A DNA stretch of 48,821 nucleotides from CAYFMH01 sp964344775 (GCA_964344775.1 CAYFOO010000005.1:1-48821), one strand, 5' to 3'. Shown: positions 23,122 to 32,076, numbered from the stretch's first letter. Numbers and translations: made by a program. Notes: a model not told the origin generated them from the sequence alone.

Positions 23122-24102
23122 ATGACTTCTCCCGAAAAAATATACGATTTTATACAAAAAAACGCTCCCACCAGCGTAAACGATCTGCTAGACCTCGGTC
23201 TCAGTCGACAAATGATCCATCGGCACCTCAAAAAGCTCTTGGAAAGTGGTAAAATCATAAAAAAAGGATCTCCGCCAAAAGTTTTTTATTTCCCCAAAAA
23301 AGAAATCGAAATTCATACCGATTATGCAAAAGTAGATCCCAAAATCCAAAAATACATCGACGACAATTTCCTCTATTTTTTACCAGATGGAAAAATACTT
23401 CCAGGATTCCAAGGATTTTTCGCCTGGGCACTGTCTCACAAGCAAAATATCGAAAAAGCTGCTGAAGAATACCAAATAGTTCAAAAAAAATACCAAGCTT
23501 ATCAAAACAAAAAAGGGCTTATCGATGGAACCGAAAAAATGAAAAACACTTTCTCAAAAATGTATTTGGAGGGGTGCTTTTATTTTGATTTTTATAGCAT
23601 CGAACGATTTGGAAAAACAAAACTAGGATCGCTTCTGCTTCACGCAAAACAAGCACAAAACATTCCCCTTATGGAAAAAATAATAAAACTAACCCACCAG
23701 AAATTCTTTGATTTTTTAAAATGGAAAAAAATTGATGCCGTGGCCTTTTTGCCTCACTCAATTGACCGAAAAATTCAACTACTCGAAGTCATTGAAAAAA
23801 AATTTAAAATCCCACTCCCCTCAATAAAGCTTTTCAAAATCACAGAGGAAATCCCAATCGCCCAAAAAAGTCTTTCAAAAATAGAAGAAAGAATTGAAAA
23901 CGCTCGGGAAACCATTTTTATAAAACCTCCAGCATTCCCAATAACTTATCAAAATCTCCTCCTCATTGATGACGCGGTAGGATCAGGAGCCACACTCAAT
24001 GAAGTTGCTCAAAAAATAAAAGATAAAAAAATAGCTAAAAATGTCTGGGGGCTGGCTTTTGTCGGAAGCTTCAAAGGATTTGATGTCATTTCTGAAATAT
24101 AA
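23122..24102 (+). CDS. Winged-helix regulator fused to a ComF-like phosphoribosyltransferase domain
   Basis: 326 residues. Residues 1-60 look like a winged helix-turn-helix (IYDFIQKNAPTSVNDLLDLG, then LSRQMIHRHLKKLLESGKI and KVFYFPKK). The C-terminal half resembles a ComF-type phosphoribosyltransferase. VAFLPHSIDRKIQLLEVI and QKSLSKIEERIENARETI fit the ComF Q-x-x-L-S-x-x-x-R-x-x-N pattern, and NLLLIDDAVGSGATLNE is a PRPP-binding loop near residues 278-294. A comparable logic, HTH plus PRT as effector sensor, is known in Bacillus PurR. I infer a DNA-binding regulator that senses PRPP or a nucleotide. GTTTAC/GTAAAC sites flank the gene on both sides, including its own promoter. Confidence 0.7.
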   Translation: MTSPEKIYDFIQKNAPTSVNDLLDLGLSRQMIHRHLKKLLESGKIIKKGSPPKVFYFPKKEIEIHTDYAKVDPKIQKYIDDNFLYFLPDGKILPGFQGFFAWALSHKQNIEKAAEEYQIVQKKYQAYQNKKGLIDGTEKMKNTFSKMYLEGCFYFDFYSIERFGKTKLGSLLLHAKQAQNIPLMEKIIKLTHQKFFDFLKWKKIDAVAFLPHSIDRKIQLLEVIEKKFKIPLPSIKLFKITEEIPIAQKSLSKIEERIENARETIFIKPPAFPITYQNLLLIDDAVGSGATLNEVAQKIKDKKIAKNVWGLAFVGSFKGFDVISEI

Positions 24103-24126
24103 TTTTTACGTTTGATCTTCTGTCTG

Positions 24127-24153
24127 GTTTACAGTAAATAATTCACTGTAAAC
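24127..24153 (+). promoter_or_regulatory. Second GTTTACAG/CTGTAAAC operator-like site
   Basis: GTTTACAG (24127-24134) and its complement CTGTAAAC (24146-24153) form a perfect 8-bp inverted repeat with an 11-nt spacer, just before the M24 peptidase start (24162). The half-site is the same as at 23,096. A dispersed-repeat origin is the alternative. Confidence 0.5.
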
Positions 24154-24161
24154 TTTTCTTT

Positions 24162-25229
24162 ATGGACTCTGCTCAAACCAAACTCCAAAACTGGCTCCAA
24201 GAAAATTTAAAACATAATGGTATTTGCATCACAAAAAAAGAAAATATCACCTGGCTGACGGGATTTTCTGGAAGTTTTGGGATTTTTATTGGACAGAAAA
24301 AAGGCAAAAATTTTCTCATTTCTGATGGGCGGTATGAGGAGCGAGCAAAGAAATATGCAAAAGAAAGTGGAGCTGGATTTATCCTGTGGGATACGGATTT
24401 TTCTAAAAAATTTGGTGCCAAAATGAAGGGGGACTTTGCGATTGAGGATTCGATCAGTGTGGGGAAATTGAAGCAACTGAAAAAAGATTTTCTGAACGTT
24501 AAGTTTACGCCTCAAAATGGTGTTTTGGAAACTCTACGGAACCAAAAAACGAGAGAAGAAATTGCTAAAATTAAAAAAGCTCAAGCTCAGGTAGATAAAG
24601 TTTTACTCCAGGTTTTGCACGATAATTTGCGAGTTGGAATTACCGAAAAAGAGCTCGAATTTAAGCTCGAGATGGCGATACGAGATGGGGGGAAGTTTGA
24701 TCTTTCTTTCGAATCAATTGTTGCTTTTGGGCCAAATTCCGCGATCCCGCATCATGCATCGGGAAGTCGCAAACTCAAAAAAGGTGATAACATTTTGATC
24801 GATTGTGGAGCAAAGTTTGAGGGTTATTGCTCGGACATGACACGGAATTTTGGATTTGGGGATGTTTCTGCTGAGTTTCAAAATAAATATGATTTACTCC
24901 GAGATGTTCAAGAAAAAATATTGGCTCAGTACAAAGTTGGAGCCAAACCAAAGGATTTGGATGCGGCATGTCGGAAGCTACTTGGAAAAGAAACAGAATT
25001 TTTTACCCACACGCTGGGGCATGGGGTGGGATTGGAGATCCACGAGCTGCCGACTTTGAGTAAAAAATCCAAAATCCCGTTTACCAAAAATGAAGTGGTG
25101 ACGTGTGAGCCGGGGATTTATTATCCGGGGAAATTTGGAATTCGAATTGAGGATTTGGTGGTAATTGGGGGGGATGAACCGGAGGTTTTATCTACTACGA
25201 CGAAGGATTTTGTGGTTTTTGATTTTTAA
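24162..25229 (+). CDS. M24 family Xaa-Pro aminopeptidase/dipeptidase
   Basis: 355 residues, cytosolic. It has an N-terminal creatinase-like domain (WLTGFSGSFGIFIGQ) and the pita-bread metallopeptidase domain. The two-metal site is complete: DCGAKFEGYCSDMTRNF (two Asp), HTLGHGVGLEIHE (His), EPGIYYPGKFGIRIEDLVVI (two Glu). Such enzymes release N-terminal residues before proline or split Xaa-Pro dipeptides. Length suits the PepQ/YpdF group more than long PepP. It follows a site shared with the upstream HTH-ComF gene, so co-regulation is possible. The convergent lipoprotein gene ends 1 bp away. Confidence 0.92.
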   Translation: MDSAQTKLQNWLQENLKHNGICITKKENITWLTGFSGSFGIFIGQKKGKNFLISDGRYEERAKKYAKESGAGFILWDTDFSKKFGAKMKGDFAIEDSISVGKLKQLKKDFLNVKFTPQNGVLETLRNQKTREEIAKIKKAQAQVDKVLLQVLHDNLRVGITEKELEFKLEMAIRDGGKFDLSFESIVAFGPNSAIPHHASGSRKLKKGDNILIDCGAKFEGYCSDMTRNFGFGDVSAEFQNKYDLLRDVQEKILAQYKVGAKPKDLDAACRKLLGKETEFFTHTLGHGVGLEIHELPTLSKKSKIPFTKNEVVTCEPGIYYPGKFGIRIEDLVVIGGDEPEVLSTTTKDFVVFDF

Positions 25230-25230
25230 T

Positions 25231-25755
25231 CTATTCACACTTCGCCTGACATTCTTTCAAAGATCCAAACGGAATTTCAGCATCGCATCCAGTCACATTA
25301 GCCGACACACATTTATTCCCATCGAACTCAAATCCAATGGCGAGCTTTTCACAATTTCCGATTCCGAGAGATTCGGCTTCACAGCTGCCGGCTACGGTTT
25401 CATCTTTTTTACAAAACATCTCGTGCAATATTTCTGCTCCGTGTCTTTTTGCTTCGCATTCATTGAGATAGCCGTTTTTGTTTCTTCCTTTTTTTCCGCA
25501 AACGGGAGATCGGACTTCTGGACATTCTGCATCTTTGTCCACCACGGTTTCTACGCAAATTCCTCCAGCATCGAAGTTTTGTGCATCATATTTACACTCG
25601 AGGCTGAAAGTACATTTTTTATTTTTGTCACAGTATTCTCCCACCTTGGCCGTTTGTACTTTTTCGGATTGTACTTGTGGGGTATCGCTTTTATTGGTTG
25701 GTTGGCAGGCGGTGAGGAGAAAGAAAGCCGGAAGCAAAAATAGTAATTTTTTCAT
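25231..25755 (-). CDS. Lipoprotein with Kazal-like and Kunitz-like inhibitor domains
   Basis: 174 residues from the ATG at 25755. A lipoprotein signal peptide ends at LLTACQ, with Cys17 for lipidation. Residues 42-67 hold a small four-cysteine unit. Residues 78-115 read as a Kazal-like domain: CPEVRSPVCGKKG, then YLNECEAKRHGAEILHEMFC. Residues 125-173 have six cysteines spaced 9-13-7-11-3, close to the Kunitz/BPTI pattern of 8-15-7-12-3, with GFEFDGNKC in the expected position. Both folds typically inhibit serine proteases, so the protein may shield the cell surface from host or environmental proteases. The Kunitz call rests on spacing and is less sure than the Kazal call. Confidence 0.72.
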   Translation of the reverse strand: MKKLLFLLPAFFLLTACQPTNKSDTPQVQSEKVQTAKVGEYCDKNKKCTFSLECKYDAQNFDAGGICVETVVDKDAECPEVRSPVCGKKGRNKNGYLNECEAKRHGAEILHEMFCKKDETVAGSCEAESLGIGNCEKLAIGFEFDGNKCVSANVTGCDAEIPFGSLKECQAKCE

Positions 25756-25799
25756 CAAGCAAGATTATAATTATTAAAAATATTCCTTCAACATTTCTA

Positions 25800-27656
25800 T
25801 TATTCTTCTGCAGGAGTCGCCTCAGGCGTTGGAGTGGTTTCGGTAGTATTTTCTGCCGATTCTTCGGTTGTTTCCGTTGTTGCAGGGGGTGTTTCAGCAG
25901 TGGTTTCTCCGGAGGTTGAAGTTGTGGTAGGAGTTGTTTCTGAAGTAGTTGTTTCAGGCGTTGAGGATGCCTCTGAAGTTTCTTCTGTGGAATTTGTTTC
26001 AGAAGTTGAAGTTGTCTCGGTGGATTCTTCCGTAGGAGTTACTTCAGGCGTTGTAGTTTCTTCGGAAGTTGTAGTTGTAGCAGGGGTCTCTGTGGTAGGT
26101 TCTGCTGTTGGAGTTTCTTCAGACGCCGAGGTTGTTGCAGGAGCGGTTTCAGTAGTAGTTTTTTCAGAATCTGTAGTTGGCTCAGTAGTTGTAGTTGCCT
26201 CAGGGGTTTGTTCAGTTGTTGTTTCTTGAGGAGACTCAGATGTCTCAGTGGATTCTTCCACAGGAGTTTCTTCCGCAGGAGTTTTTTCAGAATCTGTAGT
26301 TGGCTCAGGGCCTACTTCTTCAGATGCTTCTTTTGGTTCTTCAGTGATTTCTTCGGCGGTTTCTTTTTTTACCGGTTGTGTATTGTTGATTCGTTCGATG
26401 AGGTCTTCTATATTTTCTGTTCCACGGAAAAGATTGACGGCTCGCCAGGGAAAATTTTTCTCCTCCTGTCCCGTGACGAGATAATTTTCATCCGTTAATT
26501 TTTCGCTTTCTGTTGGATATTTTTCTCGAACAGATCTGAGAATTTCTTCGGCAAAAAGAGCTCGCTCTCGATCATCAACTCCGAGAAATTTTTCTTGATC
26601 ATGCAGCCTGAGACCAGCTTGAAAATACGTTCTCCGGAAATTTAAAAATTTGGTATCAAAAAATTCATTGAGTACTTCTTCTACTTCTTCCGTAATTTTG
26701 GCCTTGGTCGGAGGCGGGGTTTCAAAGTCTGGTTCGATCGTGGATTTTGGGAACTTTTTTACCGCTGCCAAAATCCTAGTGGCTGTTTCAGGAGCCTGTT
26801 CGGTGATAAATTCTTCCACTTCTTTAGCTGCTTTTGATGTTTTTGTGTTTACTTCTGGTTCTGCGGCTAGTACTTCGGCAGCGATTTCTAGATCTTCTTT
26901 CGTCAGAATATCCGGTGGTTCGTAGAGCGAAAAAGTAATACTTTCAATTTGATCCGCTTTGACGAGGAGTGTTTTTGGCTTGATTCTTTCTGTTTTGAGT
27001 GGAGCAATTTTCTCACTATTAGTTCCTGATTCGATCAATTCTTTCGCGAGTTTCGAAGTAGAACTCAGATAGAGTTCTTTTGTGAGAATCAGCAGGATCC
27101 GGTCTCGATTTCGATCAAGGATTCGGACATTGGCCCCGATGGCAAGATTGGAAGTTTCTGAGACAATTTCAAAAGGCAGTTTTTCTTCTTCTACTTCTGT
27201 TTCATGAGCAATGAGAGCATTTACTTTTTGAATCGTTTCTTTTTCTCCGATGAGTCGAGCTTCGATTGGTTTCGCTCCTCCAAATCCAGAAGGAACTAGT
27301 GGGAAAATATACAATGCGTATACTACGATCCAGGGAATCACAAAAAGAAAAATATCGATTTCCAGGCGGTTCATTTCTTTTTCTCGCTCTTTTTTCGTCG
27401 TTTTTTTTGGTTTCTTTTTTGGCCAAAAGAAGGCTTTCAACATCCAAAATATACTGATCAAAATGGCTGTAAAAAAGGCAAAAACTATCCCGCTAAAAAC
27501 GTATCGAATCTGTAAAAGTTCAAATTCAAAGACGCCGAGAGATCGGAGATAAATATTAAAAATTACCGTTCCTAAAATATAAAACACCATCACCAACGCC
27601 ATGAAGTGTCGGACCCCTTTGTTTTCGAGATATTCGTTTACTTTTCCTTTTGCCAT
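25800..27656 (-). CDS. Membrane protein with long Thr/Glu/Ser-rich C-terminal tail
   Basis: 618 residues. Three hydrophobic segments lie near residues 16-38, 47-72 and 102-125, the last two separated by a basic stretch (KKKPKKTTKKEREKEMNRLE). The middle (about 130-425) is soluble and mixed, with VNALIAHETEVEEEKLPFEIVSE and helical repeats. From about residue 425 to the end the sequence is almost only T, E, S, P and A in imperfect repeats (TTSETTPTTT and similar), a mucin-like or disordered tail. I do not recognise the family. The low-complexity DNA (25,803-26,360) is prone to repeat-length change. Confidence 0.72.
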   Translation of the reverse strand: MAKGKVNEYLENKGVRHFMALVMVFYILGTVIFNIYLRSLGVFEFELLQIRYVFSGIVFAFFTAILISIFWMLKAFFWPKKKPKKTTKKEREKEMNRLEIDIFLFVIPWIVVYALYIFPLVPSGFGGAKPIEARLIGEKETIQKVNALIAHETEVEEEKLPFEIVSETSNLAIGANVRILDRNRDRILLILTKELYLSSTSKLAKELIESGTNSEKIAPLKTERIKPKTLLVKADQIESITFSLYEPPDILTKEDLEIAAEVLAAEPEVNTKTSKAAKEVEEFITEQAPETATRILAAVKKFPKSTIEPDFETPPPTKAKITEEVEEVLNEFFDTKFLNFRRTYFQAGLRLHDQEKFLGVDDRERALFAEEILRSVREKYPTESEKLTDENYLVTGQEEKNFPWRAVNLFRGTENIEDLIERINNTQPVKKETAEEITEEPKEASEEVGPEPTTDSEKTPAEETPVEESTETSESPQETTTEQTPEATTTTEPTTDSEKTTTETAPATTSASEETPTAEPTTETPATTTTSEETTTPEVTPTEESTETTSTSETNSTEETSEASSTPETTTSETTPTTTSTSGETTAETPPATTETTEESAENTTETTPTPEATPAEE

Positions 27657-27963
27657 AGTGATGACAAATTAGACGTTTTTTTAAAAAAATCCAGCCCACT
27701 CCCTTTTTTCATTGTGAGTTGGGATAAAACAAAATCTTGCCAAAAACGCTTTTTCGTGCAACAATGGGATGAAGTTTTTGTAGACTTTGAAAAAATTTTT
27801 AATTTCCAATTTTTAATTTTTAAATAATTTTAAAATTCTAATTTTTAAAGAATCTATGATTTATGTTCGTTTTAGACATTAAAAATTAAGATTTATTTAC
27901 AAAATTATAAAATTACAAAATTAAAAATTTCTATCCTTTCCATAATCATTGTTGCTTTCCGAA
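27657..27963. other. AT-rich intergenic stretch with inverted repeat
   Basis: This 307-bp gap between divergent genes is nearly pure A+T from 27,790 on. It contains a perfect 10-bp inverted repeat, AATTTTTAAT (27808-27817) with ATTAAAAATT (27878-27887), bounding a 80-bp element. No gene is visible; the promoter of uvrB should lie here but I cannot single one out. Confidence 0.45.
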
Positions 27964-29934
27964 ATGGCTAAATCTTTCAAGTTAGTTTCTGACTTCCAAC
28001 CGACTGGTGATCAGCCTCAGGCGATTGCCAAGCTTCTGAAGGGGCTCAAAAACGGACTTCGACATCAAACTCTGCTCGGGGCTACCGGGACGGGGAAAAC
28101 CTTCACGATGGCGAATATCATTCAAGAAGTGCAGAAGCCAACCTTGGTTTTGGCTCATAATAAGACCCTGGCTGCACAACTCTGTGCGGAATTTCAGCAG
28201 TTTTTTCCGGATAATGCCGTATCGTATTTCGTGAGCTACTACGATTACTACCAGCCGGAAGCCTACATCGCGAAGACCGATACTTTCATCGAAAAAGAAG
28301 CCACGATAAATGAAGAGATCGAGAAATTCCGGCATGCGGCGACCATCAATCTGCTCACTCGGAAGGATGTGATCATTGTTTCCTCGGTCTCTTGTATCTA
28401 TGGACTGGGAGATGTGGAGACCTACGCTTCTCTTGCTCTGAAAATAAAAGTGGGGGGGAGTTATCCTCGAAAAGAGTTTCTCAAAAGCTTGGTAGATATC
28501 CAATATCAGCGAGTAAAAACAGATTTTGATCGGGGGACTTTTGAAGTACTCGGAGACGTGATCACGATCTTTCCTCCCAATGGAGATACGGCGTATCAGA
28601 TGGAATTCTGGGGGGATGAATTAGACAAGATTACCGAAGTGGATGGATTTACCGGAGAAACGATCACCGGGCTTGATGATGTGAAGATTTTCCCCGCCAA
28701 ACATTCCGTGACGACTCAGGATCGGATCGATAAATCCCTCGAAGAAATTGAAAAAGATTTGGAAACCCGGCTTGCAGAACTCAAAAAACTCGGGAAAAAT
28801 CTTGAAGCGCATCGGCTCAGTCAGCGGACTAAGTACGATCTGGAGATGTTTCGAGAAGTTGGATACGTGAGTGGTATCGAAAATTATACTCGTTATCTCA
28901 CGGGAAAAGCACCGGGGGAACCGCCAGCCACATTGCTTGATTATTTTCCCAAGGATTATCTCTGTTTCATCGATGAATCACATATTTCTGTTCCGCAGGT
29001 GGGGGGGATGTACAATGGAAATCTCTCGCGAAAGAATTCTTTGGTCGAGCACGGATTTCGACTCCCCAGTGCACAGGACAATCGGCCACTTCGGTTCGAA
29101 GAATTTGAATCAAAAGTGAAACAAGCGATCTACGTCTCTGCTACTCCCGGAAACTACGAATACGAAAACTGTGAAAAAGATGAGATTGTGGAGCAGATTA
29201 TTCGTCCAACAGGCTTGATTGATCCAGAGATCGAAGTTCGTCCGACCAAACATCAGATCGATAATTTGCTCGAAGAAGTGAAAGCTACCACGGCCAAAAA
29301 TTTTCGTGTACTCATTACTACCGTGACCAAGAAATCTGCTGAAGATCTCGCTGAGTATCTGATTGAGGCCGGAGTGAAGGCCAAATATTTACACTCAGAA
29401 ATTGAAACCCTGGAACGAATCGAAATCCTGACCGACCTGCGAAAAGGGAAAATAGAAGTGGTGGTGGGGATCAATTTGCTCCGTGAAGGCCTCGATCTGC
29501 CGGAAGTAGCTTTGATTTGTATTCTCGACGCGGACAAAGAAGGATTTCTTCGATCTCGAGATGCACTACTTCAAGTCATCGGAAGAGCAGCTCGGAACTC
29601 CGAAGGGCGGGTGATCATGTACGCCAACAGAGAAACCAAAGCGATGAAAGCGGCGATCGGGGAGACTGATCGGCGTCGAAAAATACAAGAAGAGTACAAC
29701 CAAAAACATAACATTACGCCAAAAACCGTGATCAAAGAGATTGTGGATATTTCTCGAGATCTCTCAGGGGGACAGAAACGAAATTTCAAAAAACTCACGA
29801 AGAAAGAAGAAATCCAAAAAATGATCAAAGAACTCAATGCGGAGATGGACATTGCTACGCAGAATCTTGACTTTGAGCGAGCGGCGGTGCTGCGGGATGA
29901 GATTTATGAGCTGGAGGAGAAGATGAGGAAGTGA
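27964..29934 (+). CDS. uvrB: Excinuclease ABC subunit B
   Basis: 656 residues from the ATG at 27964 (MAKSFKLVSDFQPTGDQPQAI); a TTG 15 nt upstream would add five residues. UvrB is the damage-verifying helicase-like subunit of nucleotide excision repair. Walker A is GATGTGKT (39-46). The beta-hairpin segment YYDYYQPEAYIAKTDTFIEKEA, the box CFIDESHISVPQVGGMYNG, helicase motif V/VI INLLREGLDLPE and QVIGRAARN, and the C-terminal UVR motif (LDFERAAVLRDEIYELE) that binds UvrA/UvrC are all present. Length is normal. Neither uvrA nor uvrC is in the window. Confidence 0.97.
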   Translation: MAKSFKLVSDFQPTGDQPQAIAKLLKGLKNGLRHQTLLGATGTGKTFTMANIIQEVQKPTLVLAHNKTLAAQLCAEFQQFFPDNAVSYFVSYYDYYQPEAYIAKTDTFIEKEATINEEIEKFRHAATINLLTRKDVIIVSSVSCIYGLGDVETYASLALKIKVGGSYPRKEFLKSLVDIQYQRVKTDFDRGTFEVLGDVITIFPPNGDTAYQMEFWGDELDKITEVDGFTGETITGLDDVKIFPAKHSVTTQDRIDKSLEEIEKDLETRLAELKKLGKNLEAHRLSQRTKYDLEMFREVGYVSGIENYTRYLTGKAPGEPPATLLDYFPKDYLCFIDESHISVPQVGGMYNGNLSRKNSLVEHGFRLPSAQDNRPLRFEEFESKVKQAIYVSATPGNYEYENCEKDEIVEQIIRPTGLIDPEIEVRPTKHQIDNLLEEVKATTAKNFRVLITTVTKKSAEDLAEYLIEAGVKAKYLHSEIETLERIEILTDLRKGKIEVVVGINLLREGLDLPEVALICILDADKEGFLRSRDALLQVIGRAARNSEGRVIMYANRETKAMKAAIGETDRRRKIQEEYNQKHNITPKTVIKEIVDISRDLSGGQKRNFKKLTKKEEIQKMIKELNAEMDIATQNLDFERAAVLRDEIYELEEKMRK

Positions 29935-29951
29935 AAATCCGTATCAAGTAT

Positions 29952-29997
29952 CCGCCTACGTTGTTTTTTAAAATATTCTCAAACTACGGCGGACAGG
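29952..29997. repeat. Short repeat copy with CCGCC/GGCGG arms
   Basis: CCGCC (29952-29956) pairs with GGCGG (29988-29992), and the unit ends in CTACGGCGGACAGG (29984-29997), a variant of the CTTCGGCNGACAGG repeat. It lies between the convergent uvrB and the ATPase gene. Confidence 0.55.
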
Positions 29998-30069
29998 TCA
30001 AGTGGTAAGTATCAAGAAAAAATTATTTGGCCGGAACAAGGTTCCCATTCCAAGCTTTTTTTGAAGTAA

Positions 30070-30086
30070 TTCCGGGCAAGCCGGAA
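30070..30086. repeat. Hairpin resembling the end of the TGTCATTCC element
   Basis: TTCCGG (30070-30075) pairs with CCGGAA (30081-30086) and is followed by TGACC, similar to the GGAATGACA end of the element at 16,047-16,129. It may be a remnant, and sits where a terminator for the convergent genes is expected. Confidence 0.4.
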
Positions 30087-30100
30087 TGACCGAGGGGTTT

Positions 30101-31858
30101 TTACAATGCAGAAACAGAATCGGCGATTTCTTTTCGTATGTTTTCGTATGGTTCCGTTTCTTCTGCAGGGAGTTCTTTTACTTTTGCCACTTTTTGGACC
30201 ACTGGAAGTTCTTCTACCTTAGTAAAGTCAAAGCCTTCTTTCTCCACGAGTTTCATTCCTTCGTGATAGAGCGTGATGATGGTTTTGAGCATCTGATATT
30301 GCTTTTGTGGGATGATGTAGGCGTCTTCTGGATTGAAAGAATCCTGGTAGAGATAGTCCTCTCGGATAGATTTAGCCACCAGAAGCACCAGTTTCTCACG
30401 AGTAGAGAGGGCGTCCGCTCCTACGAGTCGTACGATTTCTTGGAGTTTTGATTCTTCCTGGAGGAGAGACATGGCCGTTTCTCGCACGTCCCAGTACTCA
30501 GAAGAAACATTTTCTTTCATGTATTTTTCAATGTTTGGCGTGTAGAGTGAATAACTCTTCAACCAGTTGATCGCTGGGAAGTGTCGTTGATACGCTAGAT
30601 TGGCATCTAGTCCCCAAAAAGTCTTGGTCACCCGGAGGGTGTTTTGACTCACTGGTTCAGAGAGGTCTCCACCTGGAGGAGATACAGCCCCTACCACCGT
30701 CAGACTTCCTTGTCGATCGTCAGATCCCAGGCATTCCACGGCTCCAGCTCTTTCATAAAATTCCGCCGTCTTTGATCCCAAGTAGGCTGGGTATCCTTCT
30801 TCTCCCGGCATTTCTTCCAGACGACCAGAGATCTCACGCATGGCTTCTGCCCATCGAGAGGTAGAGTCGGCCATGAGGGCCACGTTGTACCCCATGTCTC
30901 TGTAGTATTCTGCAATCGTAATCCCGGTGTATACAGAGGCTTCTCGAGCTGCTACTGGCATGTTTGAAGTATTAGCGATCATGATGGTTCGTTTCATGAG
31001 TGGTTCCCCGGTGTTTGGATCTTTCAAGTGCGGAAATTCATTCAATACTTCCGTCATTTCATTTCCTCGTTCTCCACATCCGATGTAGACGATCACTTCT
31101 GCATCACAATATTTAGCAAGCGATTGTTGTGTTACCGTTTTCCCAGATCCAAAAGGCCCCGGAATACATCCAGATCCTCCTTTCACAAGCGGAAAGAACA
31201 TATCGATGGATCGGCATCCTGTTTTGAGCGGTGTGTCTGGCACTCGTTTGGCTTTTGCTTTTCGTGAAATTCTGATTGGCCAATATTGTCGCATAGCGAC
31301 TTCGTGTTTTTGCTCTCCAGTATCTAGTACAGCAATCGTATCTTTTACACTGAAGTGACCGGTTTCTATTTTTTCTACTTTTGCATTTTGGATACCTACC
31401 GGCACCATTACTTTGTGTAGGATGAGTGTGGTTTCTTGCACGGTTCCGAGAATGTCTCCTTCAGAAACCGTATCTCCGATAGAGACAGTGGCCACAAAAT
31501 CCCATTTTTTCGTCTGATCGAGTCCATCGGCATCAACTCCACGAGTGAGAAAGTGTCCAGATTTTTCTTCCAAAATTCTAAGAGGGCGTTGAATTCCATC
31601 ATAAATAGATTCGAGAAGTCCTGGGCCGAGTTCTACCGAAAGCGTTTTTTCGCTCAATTCTACTAGTTCATCTGGTCCAATCCCTCCGGTTTCTTCGTAT
31701 ACCTGAATAGAGGCAAGTCCGTCATTGAGCCGGATTACTTCTCCCATCAATTTTTCGTGTCCGACTCGGACTACTTCGTACATTTTGGCTTTTTGCATGC
31801 CGGAGGCGACTACAAGTGGGCCCGATACTTTTACGATTTTTGGTGCGTTTTCGCTCAT
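30101..31858 (-). CDS. atpA: V/A-type ATP synthase catalytic subunit A
   Basis: 585 residues, full length for the V/A-type A subunit. The family-specific P-loop GPFGSGKT (234-241), the catalytic glutamate in GCGERGNEMTEVL (Glu263), the A-subunit non-homologous region (about 110-200), IANTSNMPVAAREASVYTGITIAEYYRDMGYNVALMADSTSRWAEAMREISGRLEEMP and AVSPPGGDLSEPV are intact. In a complete complex it hydrolyses or makes ATP in the A3B3 head, coupled to H+ or Na+ movement. No B, D, E, F, C, I or K subunit gene is beside it: uvrB converges downstream and an unknown gene diverges upstream. The others must lie elsewhere, or this subunit acts alone. Confidence 0.93.
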   Translation of the reverse strand: MSENAPKIVKVSGPLVVASGMQKAKMYEVVRVGHEKLMGEVIRLNDGLASIQVYEETGGIGPDELVELSEKTLSVELGPGLLESIYDGIQRPLRILEEKSGHFLTRGVDADGLDQTKKWDFVATVSIGDTVSEGDILGTVQETTLILHKVMVPVGIQNAKVEKIETGHFSVKDTIAVLDTGEQKHEVAMRQYWPIRISRKAKAKRVPDTPLKTGCRSIDMFFPLVKGGSGCIPGPFGSGKTVTQQSLAKYCDAEVIVYIGCGERGNEMTEVLNEFPHLKDPNTGEPLMKRTIMIANTSNMPVAAREASVYTGITIAEYYRDMGYNVALMADSTSRWAEAMREISGRLEEMPGEEGYPAYLGSKTAEFYERAGAVECLGSDDRQGSLTVVGAVSPPGGDLSEPVSQNTLRVTKTFWGLDANLAYQRHFPAINWLKSYSLYTPNIEKYMKENVSSEYWDVRETAMSLLQEESKLQEIVRLVGADALSTREKLVLLVAKSIREDYLYQDSFNPEDAYIIPQKQYQMLKTIITLYHEGMKLVEKEGFDFTKVEELPVVQKVAKVKELPAEETEPYENIRKEIADSVSAL

Positions 31859-32024
31859 TTTTTGTTAGAGATTAAAGGGATTTATACCGCACAAAAAGAA
31901 TTTTTAGAATACTTTGTTTTTGCGGCATGAACTCGTGGATCATGTCCTACAAAAGCGAGTTCAAAAACAAATCGACGGCATTTTTGTAAAAAAACGTCAA
32001 AAGTCAACTGAATTGTGAAAATGT

Positions 32025-32052
32025 TTGACAAAATGTATTTTTAGAATAAAAG
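32025..32052 (+). promoter_or_regulatory. Possible promoter TTGACA-N16-TAAAAG
   Basis: A consensus TTGACA (32025-32030) is followed 16 nt later by TAAAAG (32047-32052), with an ATTTTT tract in the spacer. It lies 25 nt before the ATG at 32077. The -10 is poor, but the arrangement recurs at 4,784 and 32,648. Confidence 0.4.
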
Positions 32053-32076
32053 GGGATTGTTTTTAACAATAATTTA

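Noticed and set aside
25834..26229. Open frame of 131 codons, almost all Val and Ser, on the plus strand
   Set aside because: It is the mirror of the Thr/Glu repeats of the minus-strand membrane protein; low complexity keeps other frames open.
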